Assembly: GCF_030068505.1 (NCBI RefSeq) | Contig: NZ_JAQOSO010000044.1 | Span: forward strand, 1-35,193 | DNA from: Roseofilum capinflatum BLCC-M114 | GTDB taxonomy: Bacteria > Cyanobacteriota > Cyanobacteriia > Cyanobacteriales > Desertifilaceae | DNA: 35,193 bases | Direction: 5' to 3' | Shown here: positions 7,713 to 16,796 of the stretch, piece by piece | Layout: every line of letters begins with the position of its first letter | Position numbering within the stretch: the stretch's first letter is position 1 | Notes under the pieces: generated by a model | What the model was told of the DNA's origin: nothing | Databases searched by the model: none | The model's input: only the letters and a program-made list of their open reading frames with translations | Position numbers and translations under genes: made by a program

Positions 7713-8090
7713 TGTCTTTATTTCCCGGAATTCTATTATGTTAAGTATTGTAACATTGTTTTAAGTTAACGTCTACTGCTTAGGAATAAGTACCTCCAGA
7801 AATCTTGCTTACAGGTAATTCTCCATAGGTTACCCAGGAACTTTATGAAGAAATGCATTGTTTACAACATTTTTGTAAATTTGTAGCCCCTTGGCGCTGA
7901 TCGGGAGGAGGCAAAAGTCCCTAGGTAAACCGGGTTTTGGGCAATCTCCGAAGAGGAAACCGGATGCTCCTATTTGAAACATTAACCCCATAGACCAGGG
8001 TCTACGGGGAAATTAGTAAGTCGCCATAGCAATCAATCCCATCCATAAGAAGTCAGTATAGTTAGACCCCTCATGGACTCCAGGCCACGG
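7713..8090. other. Gene-free region between carB and the 49-aa ORF
   Basis: I find no ORF with coding character. The 7713-7780 part is AT-rich on the side upstream of the small ORF and probably holds its promoter. Between about 7880 and 8010 are G/C-rich blocks, including an imperfect pairing of ACCGGGTTTT with GAAACCGG and a strong stem CCCCATAGACC/GGTCTACGGGG (about 7986-8009, one mismatch). The second stem lacks a T-run on either strand. An RNA element or an end-of-carB structure is possible; I cannot match it to a known family. Confidence 0.35.
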
Positions 8091-11000
8091 TCAACCCTGG
8101 AGGTGGTCTTGCACTGCCTTCACCTCCAGGGGCGAAGACCGCAAGGAGCGAATCGCCTCGGCTGTGGCCTTCGCGCCAGCAATCGTCGTAATAATCGGCA
8201 ACTTATACGTCAGAGCCGATCGCCGCAGCAGTCGTCCGTCTGCCTGGGCCTCTTCTCCCGAAGGCGTATTAATAATCAACTGGATATTGTGATTCTTAAT
8301 CTCGTCAATCACATTCGGACGGCCCTCATGGATCTTATACACCGGTTGCACATCCTTCAGGCCCCTCTCTTGCAACACCCGCCGTGTCCCAGAAGTAGCC
8401 ATCACCTTGAATCCCAGCTCCATCAACTCGGCGATCGCCGGCACGATCTGCTCCTTTTCCCGATCGCTCAAACTGACGAACACGCAACCAGACAGGGGCA
8501 ACCGCACCCCCGCCGCCACCTCCGCCTTAGCAAACGCCGTAGCAAACGTCGAGTCAATCCCCATCACCTCCCCCGTCGAGCGCATCTCTGGCCCCAACAG
8601 GGTATCGGCCCCAGGGAACTTCTCGAAGGGCAACACCGCCTCCTTCACCGACACATGGCCCGGCACAATCTCCTCGGTCAGTCCCACCGCCGAAAGAGTT
8701 TGCCCCGACATCACCAAAGAAGCCAACTTGGCCAAAGGTTTCCCGATCGCCTTCGAGACAAACGGAACCGTCCTTGATGCCCTCGGATTGGCCTCCAGGA
8801 TATACACCGTCTCCTGTTGCACCGCAAACTGAATATTCATCAGCCCCACCACCTGCAACGCCTGGGCCAAGGCAACCGTAGAAGCACGAATATTAGCCAA
8901 AACCTCTGGGGACAGGGTAAACGGAGGAATAGCACAGGCCGAGTCTCCCGAATGGACTCCCGCCTGTTCAATATGCTCCATAATCCCCCCGATCGCCACC
9001 TGCCCCGTAGCATCACACAACGCATCCACATCCACCTCGATCGCCCCTTCCAGGAACTTATCAATCAGAATCGGATGATCCGGCTCCACCAGCACCGCCG
9101 TTGTCATATAGCGCTCCAGGTCAGCATCCGAATAAACAATCTCCATCGCCCTGCCCCCTAGTACATAGGACGGACGCACCACCACCGGATAGCCAATCCG
9201 CCTTGCCACGGCGATCGCCTCCGTCGCCGAGCGAGCAATCCCATTCGGAGGTTGCAGGATATTCAACTGCTGACAAATCTCCTCAAACCGTTCCCGGTCT
9301 TCCGCCGTGTCGATAGCATCCGGAGATGTGCCCCAAATCTTCGTTTTCCGGTGATTTTCCAGGGCAGCCGCCAAAGGAACTGCCAACTTCAGGGGCGTTT
9401 GTCCCCCAAACTGGATGATAATTCCCTCCGGCTCCTCCACCTCAATAATATTCAGCACATCCTCCAGAGTCAGAGGCTCAAAATAAAGGCGATCGCTCGT
9501 ATCGTAGTCCGTCGATACCGTCTCCGGATTCGAGTTCACCATAATCGTCTCGAATCCCCCATCCCGCAGAGAGAAACTCGCATGACAGCAGCAATAGTCG
9601 AACTCAATCCCCTGGCCAATCCGGTTGGGGCCGCCCCCCAAAATCATCACCTTGCGCCGCCCCGAAGCACTCACCTCCGTTTCCCCCAGTTCATAGGTCG
9701 AATAGTGATAGGGAGTAAACGCCTCAAACTCCGCCGCACAAGTATCCACCGTCTTGTACACCGGCCTCACCCCCAGCTCCTTGCGCCGGGCCCGCACCGT
9801 CGCCTCCGGAGTCGAAGTCGCAAACCCAATTTGCCTGTCGCTAAAGCCCAACTGCTTAATCTCAAACATCTGCTCGCCGCTCAGGTTCAACAGAGGCGTA
9901 GCCTTCAGCAACTTCTCCCCCTGCAAAATCCCTTGGAACTGGCGCAAAAACCAGGGGTCAATCCCCGTCAGCTCATAAATCTCCTCAACGGACAAACCCG
10001 CCATCAGCCCATGGCGCACATCAAAAATGCGATCCGGGTGAGGAGTCAGCAGCGCCTTCCGAATCGACTCCAAAGAGGGCAGCACCTCCGACCGGTCACA
10101 GCCCCAACCGGCTCGCCCCGTCTCCAGAGACCGCAGAGCTTTCTGGAACGACTCCGCAAACGTGCGCCCAATAGCCATCGCTTCCCCCACCGACTTCATC
10201 TGGGTAGTCAGCACCGGCTCCGTCCCCGCAAACTTCTCGAACGTAAACCGGGGAATCTTAGTCACCACATAATCTAACGTCGGCTCAAACGAAGCCGGAG
10301 TCTTCTTCGTAATATCATTGTTTATCTCATCCAGGGTATAGCCGATCGCCAACTTCGCCGCAAACTTAGCGATCGGGAACCCCGTCGCCTTAGAAGCCAA
10401 AGCCGAAGACCGAGACACCCTAGGGTTCATCTCAATCACAATCACATCCCCATCAGCCGGATTCACCGCAAACTGGATATTAGAACCCCCCGTTTCTACC
10501 CCAATCTCGCGAATAATAGCGATCGAAGCATCCCGCAAGCGCTGATACTCCTTATCCGTCAGAGTCTGAGCCGGAGCCACCGTAATTGAATCCCCCGTAT
10601 GTACCCCCATGGGGTCAAGATTCTCAATCGAACAAATAATCACCACATTGTCCGCCAAATCTCGCATTACCTCCAGCTCATACTCCTTCCAGCCAATCAA
10701 AGACTGCTCAATCAGGATCTGGCTCACCGGCGAACAGTCCAACCCATACTGGGCCATCTGCTCGAACTCCTCCTGGTTATAGGCAATGCCGCCCCCCGTT
10801 CCCCCCAGGGTATAGGCGGGGCGAATAATCAGAGGATAAACCCCAATGCGATCGGCAACCTGTTTACACTCATCCAGGGTGCTGGCAATCCCAGAGGGAC
10901 AAACCTTCACCCCGATGCGCTCCATGGCTTCCTTAAACAATTGCCGGTCTTCTGCCATCTCAATGGCCTCTAGTTTCGCGCCAATCAGTTCTACCCCATA

Positions 11001-11330
11001 GCGATCGAGTGCGCCGCTTTTGGACAAGTCCACCGCCAAGTTAAGGGCCGTCTGACCCCCCATGGTAGGCAAGAGAGCATCGGGACGCTCTTTGGCGATG
11101 ACTTTCTCGACAATTTCGGGTACGAGGGGTTCGATGTACGTCCGTTCTGCCATCTCTGGGTCAGTCATGATGGTGGCTGGATTGGAGTTAATCAGCACCA
11201 CCTCATATCCCTCGGAGCGCAGGGCTTTGCAGGCTTGTACGCCGCTATAGTCAAATTCGCAGGCTTGGCCAATGACGATGGGGCCAGAACCGAGGAGGAG
11301 GATTTTTTTAATATCGTTGCGACGGGGCAT
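8091..11330 (-). CDS. carB: Carbamoyl-phosphate synthase large subunit
   Basis: CarB makes carbamoyl phosphate from ammonia (delivered by CarA), bicarbonate and two ATP, feeding arginine and pyrimidine synthesis. The chosen ATG at 11330 gives 1079 residues, the normal length, starting [18 protein letters not shown]; a TTG at 11354 would add an unneeded leader. The two homologous ATP-grasp halves are plain. The first shows [29 protein letters not shown] and [18 protein letters not shown]. The second, after [20 protein letters not shown], shows [27 protein letters not shown] and [16 protein letters not shown]. The C-terminal MGS-like allosteric domain starts near [15 protein letters not shown]. 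The carA partner is not in this window, which is usual for cyanobacteria. It is intact. Confidence 0.98.
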   Translation of the reverse strand: MPRRNDIKKILLLGSGPIVIGQACEFDYSGVQACKALRSEGYEVVLINSNPATIMTDPEMAERTYIEPLVPEIVEKVIAKERPDALLPTMGGQTALNLAVDLSKSGALDRYGVELIGAKLEAIEMAEDRQLFKEAMERIGVKVCPSGIASTLDECKQVADRIGVYPLIIRPAYTLGGTGGGIAYNQEEFEQMAQYGLDCSPVSQILIEQSLIGWKEYELEVMRDLADNVVIICSIENLDPMGVHTGDSITVAPAQTLTDKEYQRLRDASIAIIREIGVETGGSNIQFAVNPADGDVIVIEMNPRVSRSSALASKATGFPIAKFAAKLAIGYTLDEINNDITKKTPASFEPTLDYVVTKIPRFTFEKFAGTEPVLTTQMKSVGEAMAIGRTFAESFQKALRSLETGRAGWGCDRSEVLPSLESIRKALLTPHPDRIFDVRHGLMAGLSVEEIYELTGIDPWFLRQFQGILQGEKLLKATPLLNLSGEQMFEIKQLGFSDRQIGFATSTPEATVRARRKELGVRPVYKTVDTCAAEFEAFTPYHYSTYELGETEVSASGRRKVMILGGGPNRIGQGIEFDYCCCHASFSLRDGGFETIMVNSNPETVSTDYDTSDRLYFEPLTLEDVLNIIEVEEPEGIIIQFGGQTPLKLAVPLAAALENHRKTKIWGTSPDAIDTAEDRERFEEICQQLNILQPPNGIARSATEAIAVARRIGYPVVVRPSYVLGGRAMEIVYSDADLERYMTTAVLVEPDHPILIDKFLEGAIEVDVDALCDATGQVAIGGIMEHIEQAGVHSGDSACAIPPFTLSPEVLANIRASTVALAQALQVVGLMNIQFAVQQETVYILEANPRASRTVPFVSKAIGKPLAKLASLVMSGQTLSAVGLTEEIVPGHVSVKEAVLPFEKFPGADTLLGPEMRSTGEVMGIDSTFATAFAKAEVAAGVRLPLSGCVFVSLSDREKEQIVPAIAELMELGFKVMATSGTRRVLQERGLKDVQPVYKIHEGRPNVIDEIKNHNIQLIINTPSGEEAQADGRLLRRSALTYKLPIITTIAGAKATAEAIRSLRSSPLEVKAVQDHLQG

Positions 11331-11610
11331 AGTTGTTGAGTAATAGGAGTGCAAAGAAACGTTATTGAGTTGCCACTGCCTGTTGCTGATGGCCCAATCT
11401 AGGGGGAATATACAACAGCCGAATGGCCAACAGTCATTTTACGGGTTTGGGAGAATGGTACTGTATTTCCTTTAGCTAAATTTTGGTATCCGATCTATTA
11501 AGGAAGGGTGAGCCACCGGGCTGCACCAGTAAACTTTAAAAATCCTCGCCTCTGTGTTAAGCCTAACTTAGGATGAGAGTATGCATTGACTAGGTATCCG
11601 GTACACGATT

Positions 11611-11796
11611 ATGGCTCTGAATAGTTCTTCTGTGTGGTTATTGTTTGGCGTTTTTTTCATTCTGTTGCTGATCTCTGCGACTCCCATACTGGGATCGCTG
11701 GAGGTTAAAGGGTCTCTGACGTTTCTGCTCTGGCTATTTGGGATCTTTTTTGTGGGGGGATGGGTGTTGTTTATTTGTTATCCTTTGTTTTCTTGA
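11611..11796 (+). CDS. Small two-helix membrane protein, hypothetical
   Basis: These 61 residues contain two strongly hydrophobic stretches: VWLLFGVFFILLLISATPIL (about 8-27) and LTFLLWLFGIFFVGGWVLFI (about 36-55). They are joined by a short polar turn with one acidic and one basic residue. That is a convincing helical hairpin for the membrane. I cannot assign a family. The start ATG at 11611 is the only candidate before the first helix. Its last 26 nt overlap the 3' end of the convergent trhO gene, so the two transcripts would be antisense at their tails. Without homologues to compare, it could still be a chance ORF. Confidence 0.55.
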   Translation: MALNSSSVWLLFGVFFILLLISATPILGSLEVKGSLTFLLWLFGIFFVGGWVLFICYPLFS

Positions 11797-12670
11797 GTTG
11801 GCTTTGCTGGTATTTGGCCTGTTGGCGGGCCCGTTTTTCGGGGGTCAGGCGATCGCCACAATGGGGACAGCAGATCCCTTCTTCGTACTCTGGCGAAGCC
11901 TTATCTGCCTCAGAAATGGGATACCCACAACCCGCGCACAGGTCATAACTGCCCGGATGTAAGCCGGTTTTGACAGCGATCCGTTGGTCAAAGACAAAGC
12001 ATTCCCCTTCCCATAAACTTTCGGGTTCGGGGACTTCTTCGAGGTATTTGAGAATGCCTCCTTGCAGATGGTAGACTTCCTGAAAGCCTTGTTGGAGCAT
12101 AAAGGCGGTTGCTTTTTCGCAGCGAATTCCCCCGGTACAGAACATGGCGATCTTGGGATGTTTTTGGGGATCGAGATGGGTTTTCACATAGTCGGGGAAG
12201 TCCCGAAATGAGTGAGTATGGGGATTTTGGGCCCCTTGAAAGGAGCCGATCTGTACTTCGTAGTCATTGCGGGTGTCAATCAGGGTAACGTCTGGATCGT
12301 TAATTAATTGATTCCAGTGCTGGGGACTGACATAGGTTCCGACTTGCTCGTTGGGATTAACGTCGGGTTGGCCGAGGGTAACGATTTCTTGTTTGAGGCG
12401 CACTTTCAGGCGATCGAAGGGATAATCTGGGCAGAGTGATTCTTTATGGGTGAGATCCGATAGCCGAGGATCGCAGCGCAAATAGTCCAGCAGGGTGTCC
12501 ACGGCGGAACGGGAACCGGCGATCGTGGCGTTGATGCCTTCGGAGGCGAGGAGGATGGTTCCTTTGATGGCTTGTTGTTCGCACAAGGTCTGGAGAGGCG
12601 ATCGCCATTCGCCATAATCGGCAAAGGAAAAAAATTGGTAAAACGTCGCGACAACAAGACTCATGGTCAT
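11771..12670 (-). CDS. trhO: tRNA uridine(34) hydroxylase (rhodanese family, UPF0176)
   Basis: TrhO (formerly YceA) uses oxygen to hydroxylate U34 of certain tRNAs, giving 5-hydroxyuridine, the first step of the cmo5U/mcmo5U wobble modifications. The protein has 299 residues. Its N-terminal alpha/beta domain contains GTILLASEGINATIAG (38-53). The rhodanese domain has LIDTRNDYEVQIGSFQGAQ (130-148) and the active-site loop CTGGIRCEKA (178-187; catalytic cysteine C178). The C-terminal metal-binding-like segment has C245-x-x-C248 and C267/C268/C271. Two in-frame ATGs (12670 and 12664) are equally possible starts. It faces the small membrane ORF and overlaps it by 26 nt. It lies beside tRNA-Ala(UGC), a tRNA class that carries cmo5U in some bacteria. 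Confidence 0.95.
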   Translation of the reverse strand: MTMSLVVATFYQFFSFADYGEWRSPLQTLCEQQAIKGTILLASEGINATIAGSRSAVDTLLDYLRCDPRLSDLTHKESLCPDYPFDRLKVRLKQEIVTLGQPDVNPNEQVGTYVSPQHWNQLINDPDVTLIDTRNDYEVQIGSFQGAQNPHTHSFRDFPDYVKTHLDPQKHPKIAMFCTGGIRCEKATAFMLQQGFQEVYHLQGGILKYLEEVPEPESLWEGECFVFDQRIAVKTGLHPGSYDLCAGCGYPISEADKASPEYEEGICCPHCGDRLTPEKRARQQAKYQQSQLKKTKDNK

Positions 12671-12698
12671 CCCCCGAAAAAAAAATTAGCTCAACCTC

Positions 12699-12726
12699 TT
12701 TTCAAATGAAGTCTTATGTGTATAAT
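12699..12726 (+). promoter_or_regulatory. Likely sigma-70-type promoter for tRNA-Ala and the CsaA-like gene
   Basis: A perfect -10 hexamer TATAAT (12721-12726) lies 16 bp after TTTTCA (12699-12704, 4 of 6 to TTGACA). Predicted initiation near 12733 is about 43 nt upstream of the mature tRNA 5' end. The only + strand genes immediately downstream are the tRNA and the tRNA-binding protein gene. Confidence 0.65.
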
Positions 12727-12775
12727 AGATCGGGTGGGTTGAATTTGAACCTCTTCACCCATTCGCAAATTTCTT

Positions 12776-12848
12776 GGGGGTATAGCTCAGTTGGTAGAGC
12801 GCCTGCTTTGCAAGCAGGATGTCAGCGGTTCGAGTCCGCTTACCTCCA
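12776..12848 (+). tRNA. trnA-UGC: tRNA-Ala (TGC)
   Basis: This is a 73-nt cloverleaf. Acceptor GGGGGTA pairs with TACCTCC (one G-T). The D-arm is AGCTCAGTTGGTAGAGC. The anticodon stem-loop CCTGCTTTGCAAGCAGG carries TGC, which reads Ala GCN codons. The T-arm is AGCGGTTCGAGTCCGCT and the discriminator is A. No CCA is encoded. In cyanobacteria a tRNA-Ala(UGC) usually also occurs in rRNA operons; this one stands alone. Confidence 0.97.
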
Positions 12849-12901
12849 TTAATCATGACTTTATTAATGGAGACTCTTCTAAGAATGAGGACGTTCTCGG
12901 T

Positions 12902-13252
12902 TTGTCTATCTTAACTCTTGACTCGATTACCTACGAAGATTTTGCCCAAGTTGATATCCGGGTGGGAAAAATTATTGCCGCCCAGCCTTTTCCCCAAGCA
13001 AGAAAACCAGCCTACCAGCTAAGGATTGATTTTGGCCCCCTGGGAATTAAGAAATCTAGCGCTCAGATTACTCAACTCTATGCTCTGGAGGAATTGCCCG
13101 ATCGCCTGATTCTAGCTGTGGTCAATCTTCCCCCTCGTCAAATTGCTAACTTTATGTCTGAAGTCTTGGTTTTAGGTGTGGTATTAGATAACCAGGATGT
13201 GGTTCTGATTCAGCCCGATCGCCAAGTCTCTCTAGGTCAACGAGTCTTGTAA
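12902..13252 (+). CDS. csaA: CsaA-like tRNA-binding (OB-fold) protein
   Basis: From the TTG at 12902 (GAGG ribosome-binding site at 12887-12890) this gives 116 residues, close to the family's roughly 110. The Trbp111/CsaA OB-fold signature is present: YEDFAQVDIRVGKIIAAQPF, then KPAYQLRIDFGPLGIKKSSA, then QITQLYALEELPDR and the NLPPRQIANFMSEVLVLG end. The homodimeric family binds the outside corner of tRNA without strong sequence preference and is proposed to act as a tRNA or export chaperone. No in-frame ATG lies between the tRNA-Ala and the conserved core, so the frame could only extend upstream through the tRNA gene. It begins 53 nt after tRNA-Ala and may share its transcript. Confidence 0.9.
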   Translation: MSILTLDSITYEDFAQVDIRVGKIIAAQPFPQARKPAYQLRIDFGPLGIKKSSAQITQLYALEELPDRLILAVVNLPPRQIANFMSEVLVLGVVLDNQDVVLIQPDRQVSLGQRVL

Positions 13253-13423
13253 CCGATCCTCTAGCCGGTTGGCAAACCTTTAGCTGTTGGGACTTCCCAA
13301 AATCAATCGGATGCTGCTAAAATGGTTGGCGAGAATAGATAGGGGTGGATTTGTTTGAATATTTACAGGCTGTTCCCCCAAACCTGATTCTCTCAATGTT
13401 TGCTTTGATTTAGGAAAGTCTCG

Positions 13424-13693
13424 ATGTCAATTTATGTAGGTAACCTTTCTTTCGAGGTTACGCAAGAAGATATGCAAGAAGTCTTCAAAGATTATGGAAC
13501 TGTTAAACGAATTACTCTGCCTAAAGACCGAGAGACCGGTCGGATGAGGGGATTTGGTTTTGTAGAGTTGTCCAGTGAGGCAGAAGAAGAAGGTGCAATT
13601 TCTGCCCTTCATGGAGCTGAGTGGATGGGTCGCACATTAACTGTTAATAAAGCTCGACCTCGTGAAGAGAGGGGGAACAAGAGAAGTTTTTAA
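13424..13693 (+). CDS. RRM-type RNA-binding protein (cyanobacterial Rbp family)
   Basis: This 89-residue protein is a single RNA-recognition motif. RNP2 is IYVGNLSF (residues 3-10) and RNP1 is RGFGFVEL (42-49), with the family's TVKRITLPKDRETGR between them and the EWMGRTLTVNKA C-terminal strand. The tail is short (RPREERGNKRSF) and lacks the glycine-rich extension of the cold-induced Rbp proteins, placing it in the short-tail group. Cyanobacterial Rbps bind U-rich RNA and several are involved in mRNA localisation or cold response. The gene has 171 nt of non-coding sequence before it, consistent with a long regulated 5' UTR. An 8-bp stem TCTGGCAA/TTGCCAGA (13706-13713 and 13745-13752) follows the stop but has no T-run. 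Confidence 0.93.
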   Translation: MSIYVGNLSFEVTQEDMQEVFKDYGTVKRITLPKDRETGRMRGFGFVELSSEAEEEGAISALHGAEWMGRTLTVNKARPREERGNKRSF

Positions 13694-13811
13694 GAGGTAC
13701 ACAGGTCTGGCAATTTCTTGAGCTTGAGCTAACCTCCCCGATCCTTGCCAGATAGTCGATCGAGTTTAGATTTTCATTACTATTTTTAACGTCAGGTTGA
13801 GGGCTGGATTT

Positions 13812-14717
13812 TTAGATAAACTCCAGCCTTCCTGTGTCTGCATCTAAGCAGACCGCAGCCCCAACGGGTAAGGCTCCATTTTCGCCATCATGGCCAAAGG
13901 GTAAATCTGAGATAATCGGAAGTCCTAAGTTCGAGAGGCGATCGCCTAAAACCTCTTCTACGGTTAAACTCGGTCGTCCTTGGGGCGGTTCGCATTGACT
14001 AAACCGACCTAACGCAATGCCTTTAACTTGGCTTAAAAGACCACTCATCCGCCACTGGGTCAGCATCCGATCCAGTCGATAGGGCATTTCTCCCACATCT
14101 TCCCAGGCTAAAATCACCCCCTTAACCTTGGGGTGTAAGGGAGTCCCCAGTAGATGAGTTGCAACCGTTAAATTACCTGGCAGTAACATTCCTTCCCTGC
14201 GCCCCCCTCCCCATCCTTGACCGTGCAGAGGGGCTAGGGGTTCTCGACGGACAGCACTCCATAACCGATCCAGCGACCATGAGGGTTCTTGGGAGAGGGT
14301 GGTCAGTAAAGGAGCATGGAGTCCTCCGCCCACCCCTTGGTAAAATTGACTCCAAAACAACCCGGTAATATCGGAAAAGCCAATTAACCATTTAGGGTAT
14401 TCTTTCCAAGGGAGATCCTCGATCCAGGGTTCTAAGAGTCGGGTGGTTCCGTAGCCTCCGCGCACGCATAAAATGCCGCGACAATGGGGATCGTGGAGAG
14501 CGTCGAGAAGTTGGGCGCGGCGATCGCCATCTTTTCCCGCTAAATACCCCCATTGGTCATAAATTCTCTCATCCACTTTGACCTGATACCCTTGTTGTTG
14601 CCATAGCTCCAGACCGGCTTGAAAACGCTGCGTTTCTGTCAATGGGCCACTCGGAGCAATAACTGTTAATGAATCTCCGACTTGTAGGGGCGGAGGAAGT
14701 GCTAAAGCCAGGGGCAT
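13812..14717 (-). CDS. Muramoyltetrapeptide LD-carboxypeptidase (peptidase family S66)
   Basis: S66 LD-carboxypeptidases cut the terminal D-alanine from murein tetrapeptides during peptidoglycan recycling. The ATG at 14717 gives 301 residues starting just before the first conserved strand (PLQVGDSLTVIAPSGPL). An upstream in-frame ATG at 14831 would add 38 residues that look non-family. In the 301-residue numbering the Ser-Glu-His triad is S115 (GFSDIT), E206 (LAWEDVGE) and H276 (PFGHDGEN), matching characterised LdcA. Also visible are CVRGGYGTTRLL (about 84-95) and the LDRMLTQWRMSGLL helix. There is no signal peptide, as expected for the cytosolic family. It is divergent from the gene at 14919 across about 200 nt and convergent with the RRM gene. 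Confidence 0.94.
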   Translation of the reverse strand: MPLALALPPPLQVGDSLTVIAPSGPLTETQRFQAGLELWQQQGYQVKVDERIYDQWGYLAGKDGDRRAQLLDALHDPHCRGILCVRGGYGTTRLLEPWIEDLPWKEYPKWLIGFSDITGLFWSQFYQGVGGGLHAPLLTTLSQEPSWSLDRLWSAVRREPLAPLHGQGWGGGRREGMLLPGNLTVATHLLGTPLHPKVKGVILAWEDVGEMPYRLDRMLTQWRMSGLLSQVKGIALGRFSQCEPPQGRPSLTVEEVLGDRLSNLGLPIISDLPFGHDGENGALPVGAAVCLDADTGRLEFI

Positions 14718-14918
14718 AATCTTAAAGACAGGATAACCAAGATTTACCTTGTCTAGGATACCGTTAGATGGAAAACTTGAAGAAAGTAATCCCCCAGTTG
14801 TCCCCAACTGGAGGAGTTCATCAGGGTGCATCTACCATTTCTGTATACTCTCTGATTTTGATGATATCCGGAAGGAGATCAGACCCCTCATCGATCTCTT
14901 CACCTGTTGGGGTATGAT

Positions 14919-16109
14919 ATGAAATATCTATCTAACCCAGCTTTTATGACTAACTCCGATTCTGAGTGGTTGAGCGATCGCAGGGATCAGTGGTATGCCC
15001 AGTTCTGGGAACAAGAGGCGGGATATCACTCTGAGCGTTTGGCCGTTCTGGATAGGGGAATCGATCGCTCCCCCTATGCCGATCAGATTCCGGAGTATGG
15101 CGATCGCCTCAAACAAGCCCCTCAGTTATCTGCGATGGGTGGCCAAGATTATCCCCTAGTCGGCGAGCTACCGAGCATTATTGATGAACAAGCCCTAGAT
15201 TTCCTCCATCCAGATATTAAGAATGCCTGTATTTGCGTGGGGGGATGGCATGACGGCCAGTTTCAAGGGCGGTGGTTAGGCAGAAACGCCCTTGAAAAGG
15301 TACAGTTTTGGAGTTCCACTAAAATTTTTCCCCTTCTCAATACCCTAACGCAACTGACGGGAGCGTTAGAGGGATTAGAAATTGGCGATCGCCACGCCTA
15401 CTATCCTTTTGAAGGTATTTTAGAGGATCTGGTAACCTATCAGGAAAAATATTGCAGTTCTAATGCGATCGCCGCTACCCTCAAATGTTTCCAAACCTAT
15501 TTGGGATTAGAACAATGGGTCAAAGACCTCACTGGACACAGGGATCTCAATTTCCAAGGTCTCTATGGAGAAGCTCCCTTTACCCCCACACCCCAAATTG
15601 TCGATCTGCATAACGTGCGACTTTCAGCCGTTAATGAACTCAAATCTCGCCGTACCCAACCGGGAGAAAACCTCATTCCTGCCTATGTCCTAACTCGGAT
15701 CTTGTCCCTAGTCGGTTGGCATCATCATCTCCCTGAAGCGGCCCAAATTCCAGGATTAGAGTCCGGTAAACTCCAGCTATTGACCTCCTGTTTAGGGAAA
15801 GATACTGCTCGATTTGTCGATCTAGCCATTCATACATTAGGGATAGACATCCAAAACCCCATTATTCTCTCCAAAATGGGCTTTGGTTATAGTTCATCCC
15901 GTAGACGCACGGAAATGACTTACACCGGCTTTGTACAATTTGAACATCAAAATCAACTCAACGCTTTGACGTTAACCCTACGAGGCGCAAGAGCCTTAAA
16001 TAACCCGGATCAAACCGAGCGAGAAAATCAAGAAGCCATAGAAATTGATGCTCGCATGACGACAGAAATCACCGAAATTATCCGCCGATTTATCCTCAAC
16101 CGATTGTGA
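14919..16109 (+). CDS. Uncharacterised protein with beta-lactamase/serine-hydrolase-like motifs
   Basis: The family is not one I can name. From the ATG at 14919 it has 396 residues; a TTG at 14907 and an ATG at 14946 are alternatives. Numbered from the TTG, three short motifs occur in the order of class A beta-lactamase/PBP enzymes. They are S136-S-T-K139 followed by a hydrophobic helix (FWSSTKIFPLLNTL), S184-S-N186 in a helix (YCSSNAIAATLKCF), and K323-M-G325 before a strand pair (SKMGFGYSSSRRRTEMTYTGF). The third replaces the usual K-T/S-G. There is no signal peptide, which is odd for a cell-wall enzyme and may point to a cytosolic or degenerate role. The N-terminal 90 residues have no recognisable fold. 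The reading frame and composition match neighbouring genes. The motif reading is inference. Confidence 0.7.
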   Translation: MKYLSNPAFMTNSDSEWLSDRRDQWYAQFWEQEAGYHSERLAVLDRGIDRSPYADQIPEYGDRLKQAPQLSAMGGQDYPLVGELPSIIDEQALDFLHPDIKNACICVGGWHDGQFQGRWLGRNALEKVQFWSSTKIFPLLNTLTQLTGALEGLEIGDRHAYYPFEGILEDLVTYQEKYCSSNAIAATLKCFQTYLGLEQWVKDLTGHRDLNFQGLYGEAPFTPTPQIVDLHNVRLSAVNELKSRRTQPGENLIPAYVLTRILSLVGWHHHLPEAAQIPGLESGKLQLLTSCLGKDTARFVDLAIHTLGIDIQNPIILSKMGFGYSSSRRRTEMTYTGFVQFEHQNQLNALTLTLRGARALNNPDQTERENQEAIEIDARMTTEITEIIRRFILNRL

Positions 16110-16209
16110 ATTATGAACCGCTTTTCGATTCCCTAGGGTCTAGGGCTAGAATTGGTCAGAAAAAGTCTTTTGCTTTATGATTAAGACAATTCAGTTTATC
16201 GCCTTTTGA

Positions 16210-16554
<345 letters not shown>

Positions 16555-16591
16555 TTGCCCTCATCCCCCAGCCCCCTTCGCTCAGGGCAAG

Positions 16592-16611
16592 CCTTCTCCC
16601 ACGGGAGAAGG
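16592..16611. repeat. Hairpin downstream of the HIT gene
   Basis: CCTTCTCCC (16592-16600) and GGGAGAAGG (16603-16611) form a perfect 9-bp stem with a 2-base loop. It is flanked by C/T-rich and G/A-rich sequence and followed by GGAGAAAG rather than T. It is likely a dispersed hairpin that may still serve as an mRNA 3' end. Confidence 0.45.
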
Positions 16612-16642
16612 GGAGAAAGAAATCTCTCTTAGCAACGGACAA

Positions 16643-16711
16643 TATAGCGCTTTGCGCTAGGGAATAGGGAATGGGGAATGGGGAATGGGGAATGGGGAAT
16701 GGGGAATAGGG
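16643..16711 (+). repeat. Heptamer tandem repeat GGGAATA/GGGAATG with palindromic head
   Basis: TATAGCGCTTTGCGCTA (16643-16659), with the stem AGCGC-TTT-GCGCT, is followed by seven heptamers: GGGAATA, five GGGAATG, then GGGAATA (16660-16708). It is the short form of the repeat at 35075-35154, missing about 20 inner bases. Confidence 0.8.
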
Positions 16712-16750
16712 TTGTGGTACATGGCTTTGAGCCTTTAAGACTGTACACCA

Positions 16751-16796
16751 TAACAGCGCAAAGCGCTGTAATTGTTAATTGTTAATTGTTAATTGT
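16751..16796. repeat. Palindrome plus TTAATTG heptamer repeat
   Basis: The palindrome CAGCGCAAAGCGCTG (16754-16768) is followed by about four TAATTGT/TTAATTG heptamers ending at 16796. The stop codon of the pentapeptide gene (16797-16799) starts on the very next base. A shorter version of the same head and heptamer occurs at 31885-31911. Confidence 0.75.

Noticed and set aside
7986-8009. Rho-independent terminator after carB
   Set aside because: The stem is good but no T-run follows on either strand, so I describe it only as a hairpin.
8073-10277. Long + strand ORFs opposite carB (234 and 341 codons)
   Set aside because: They are antisense shadows of carB, rich in Arg, His, Gln and Pro with no recognisable domain, while carB on the minus strand is intact and conserved over its whole length.
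12791-12901. Upstream extension of the CsaA-like frame starting inside tRNA-Ala
   Set aside because: The extension is translated from the tRNA gene itself and has no family similarity. The conserved protein begins near the TTG at 12902.
14718-14831. 38-residue N-terminal extension of the LD-carboxypeptidase
   Set aside because: The extra residues are not family-like, and with the ATG at 14717 the catalytic serine falls at residue 115, as in known LdcA enzymes.
16592-16611. Terminator of the HIT gene
   Set aside because: A perfect stem but followed by G/A-rich sequence; more likely part of a dispersed repeat.
16660-16796. Possible CRISPR array
   Set aside because: The units are uninterrupted 7-bp tandem repeats without spacers, and no cas gene is present.
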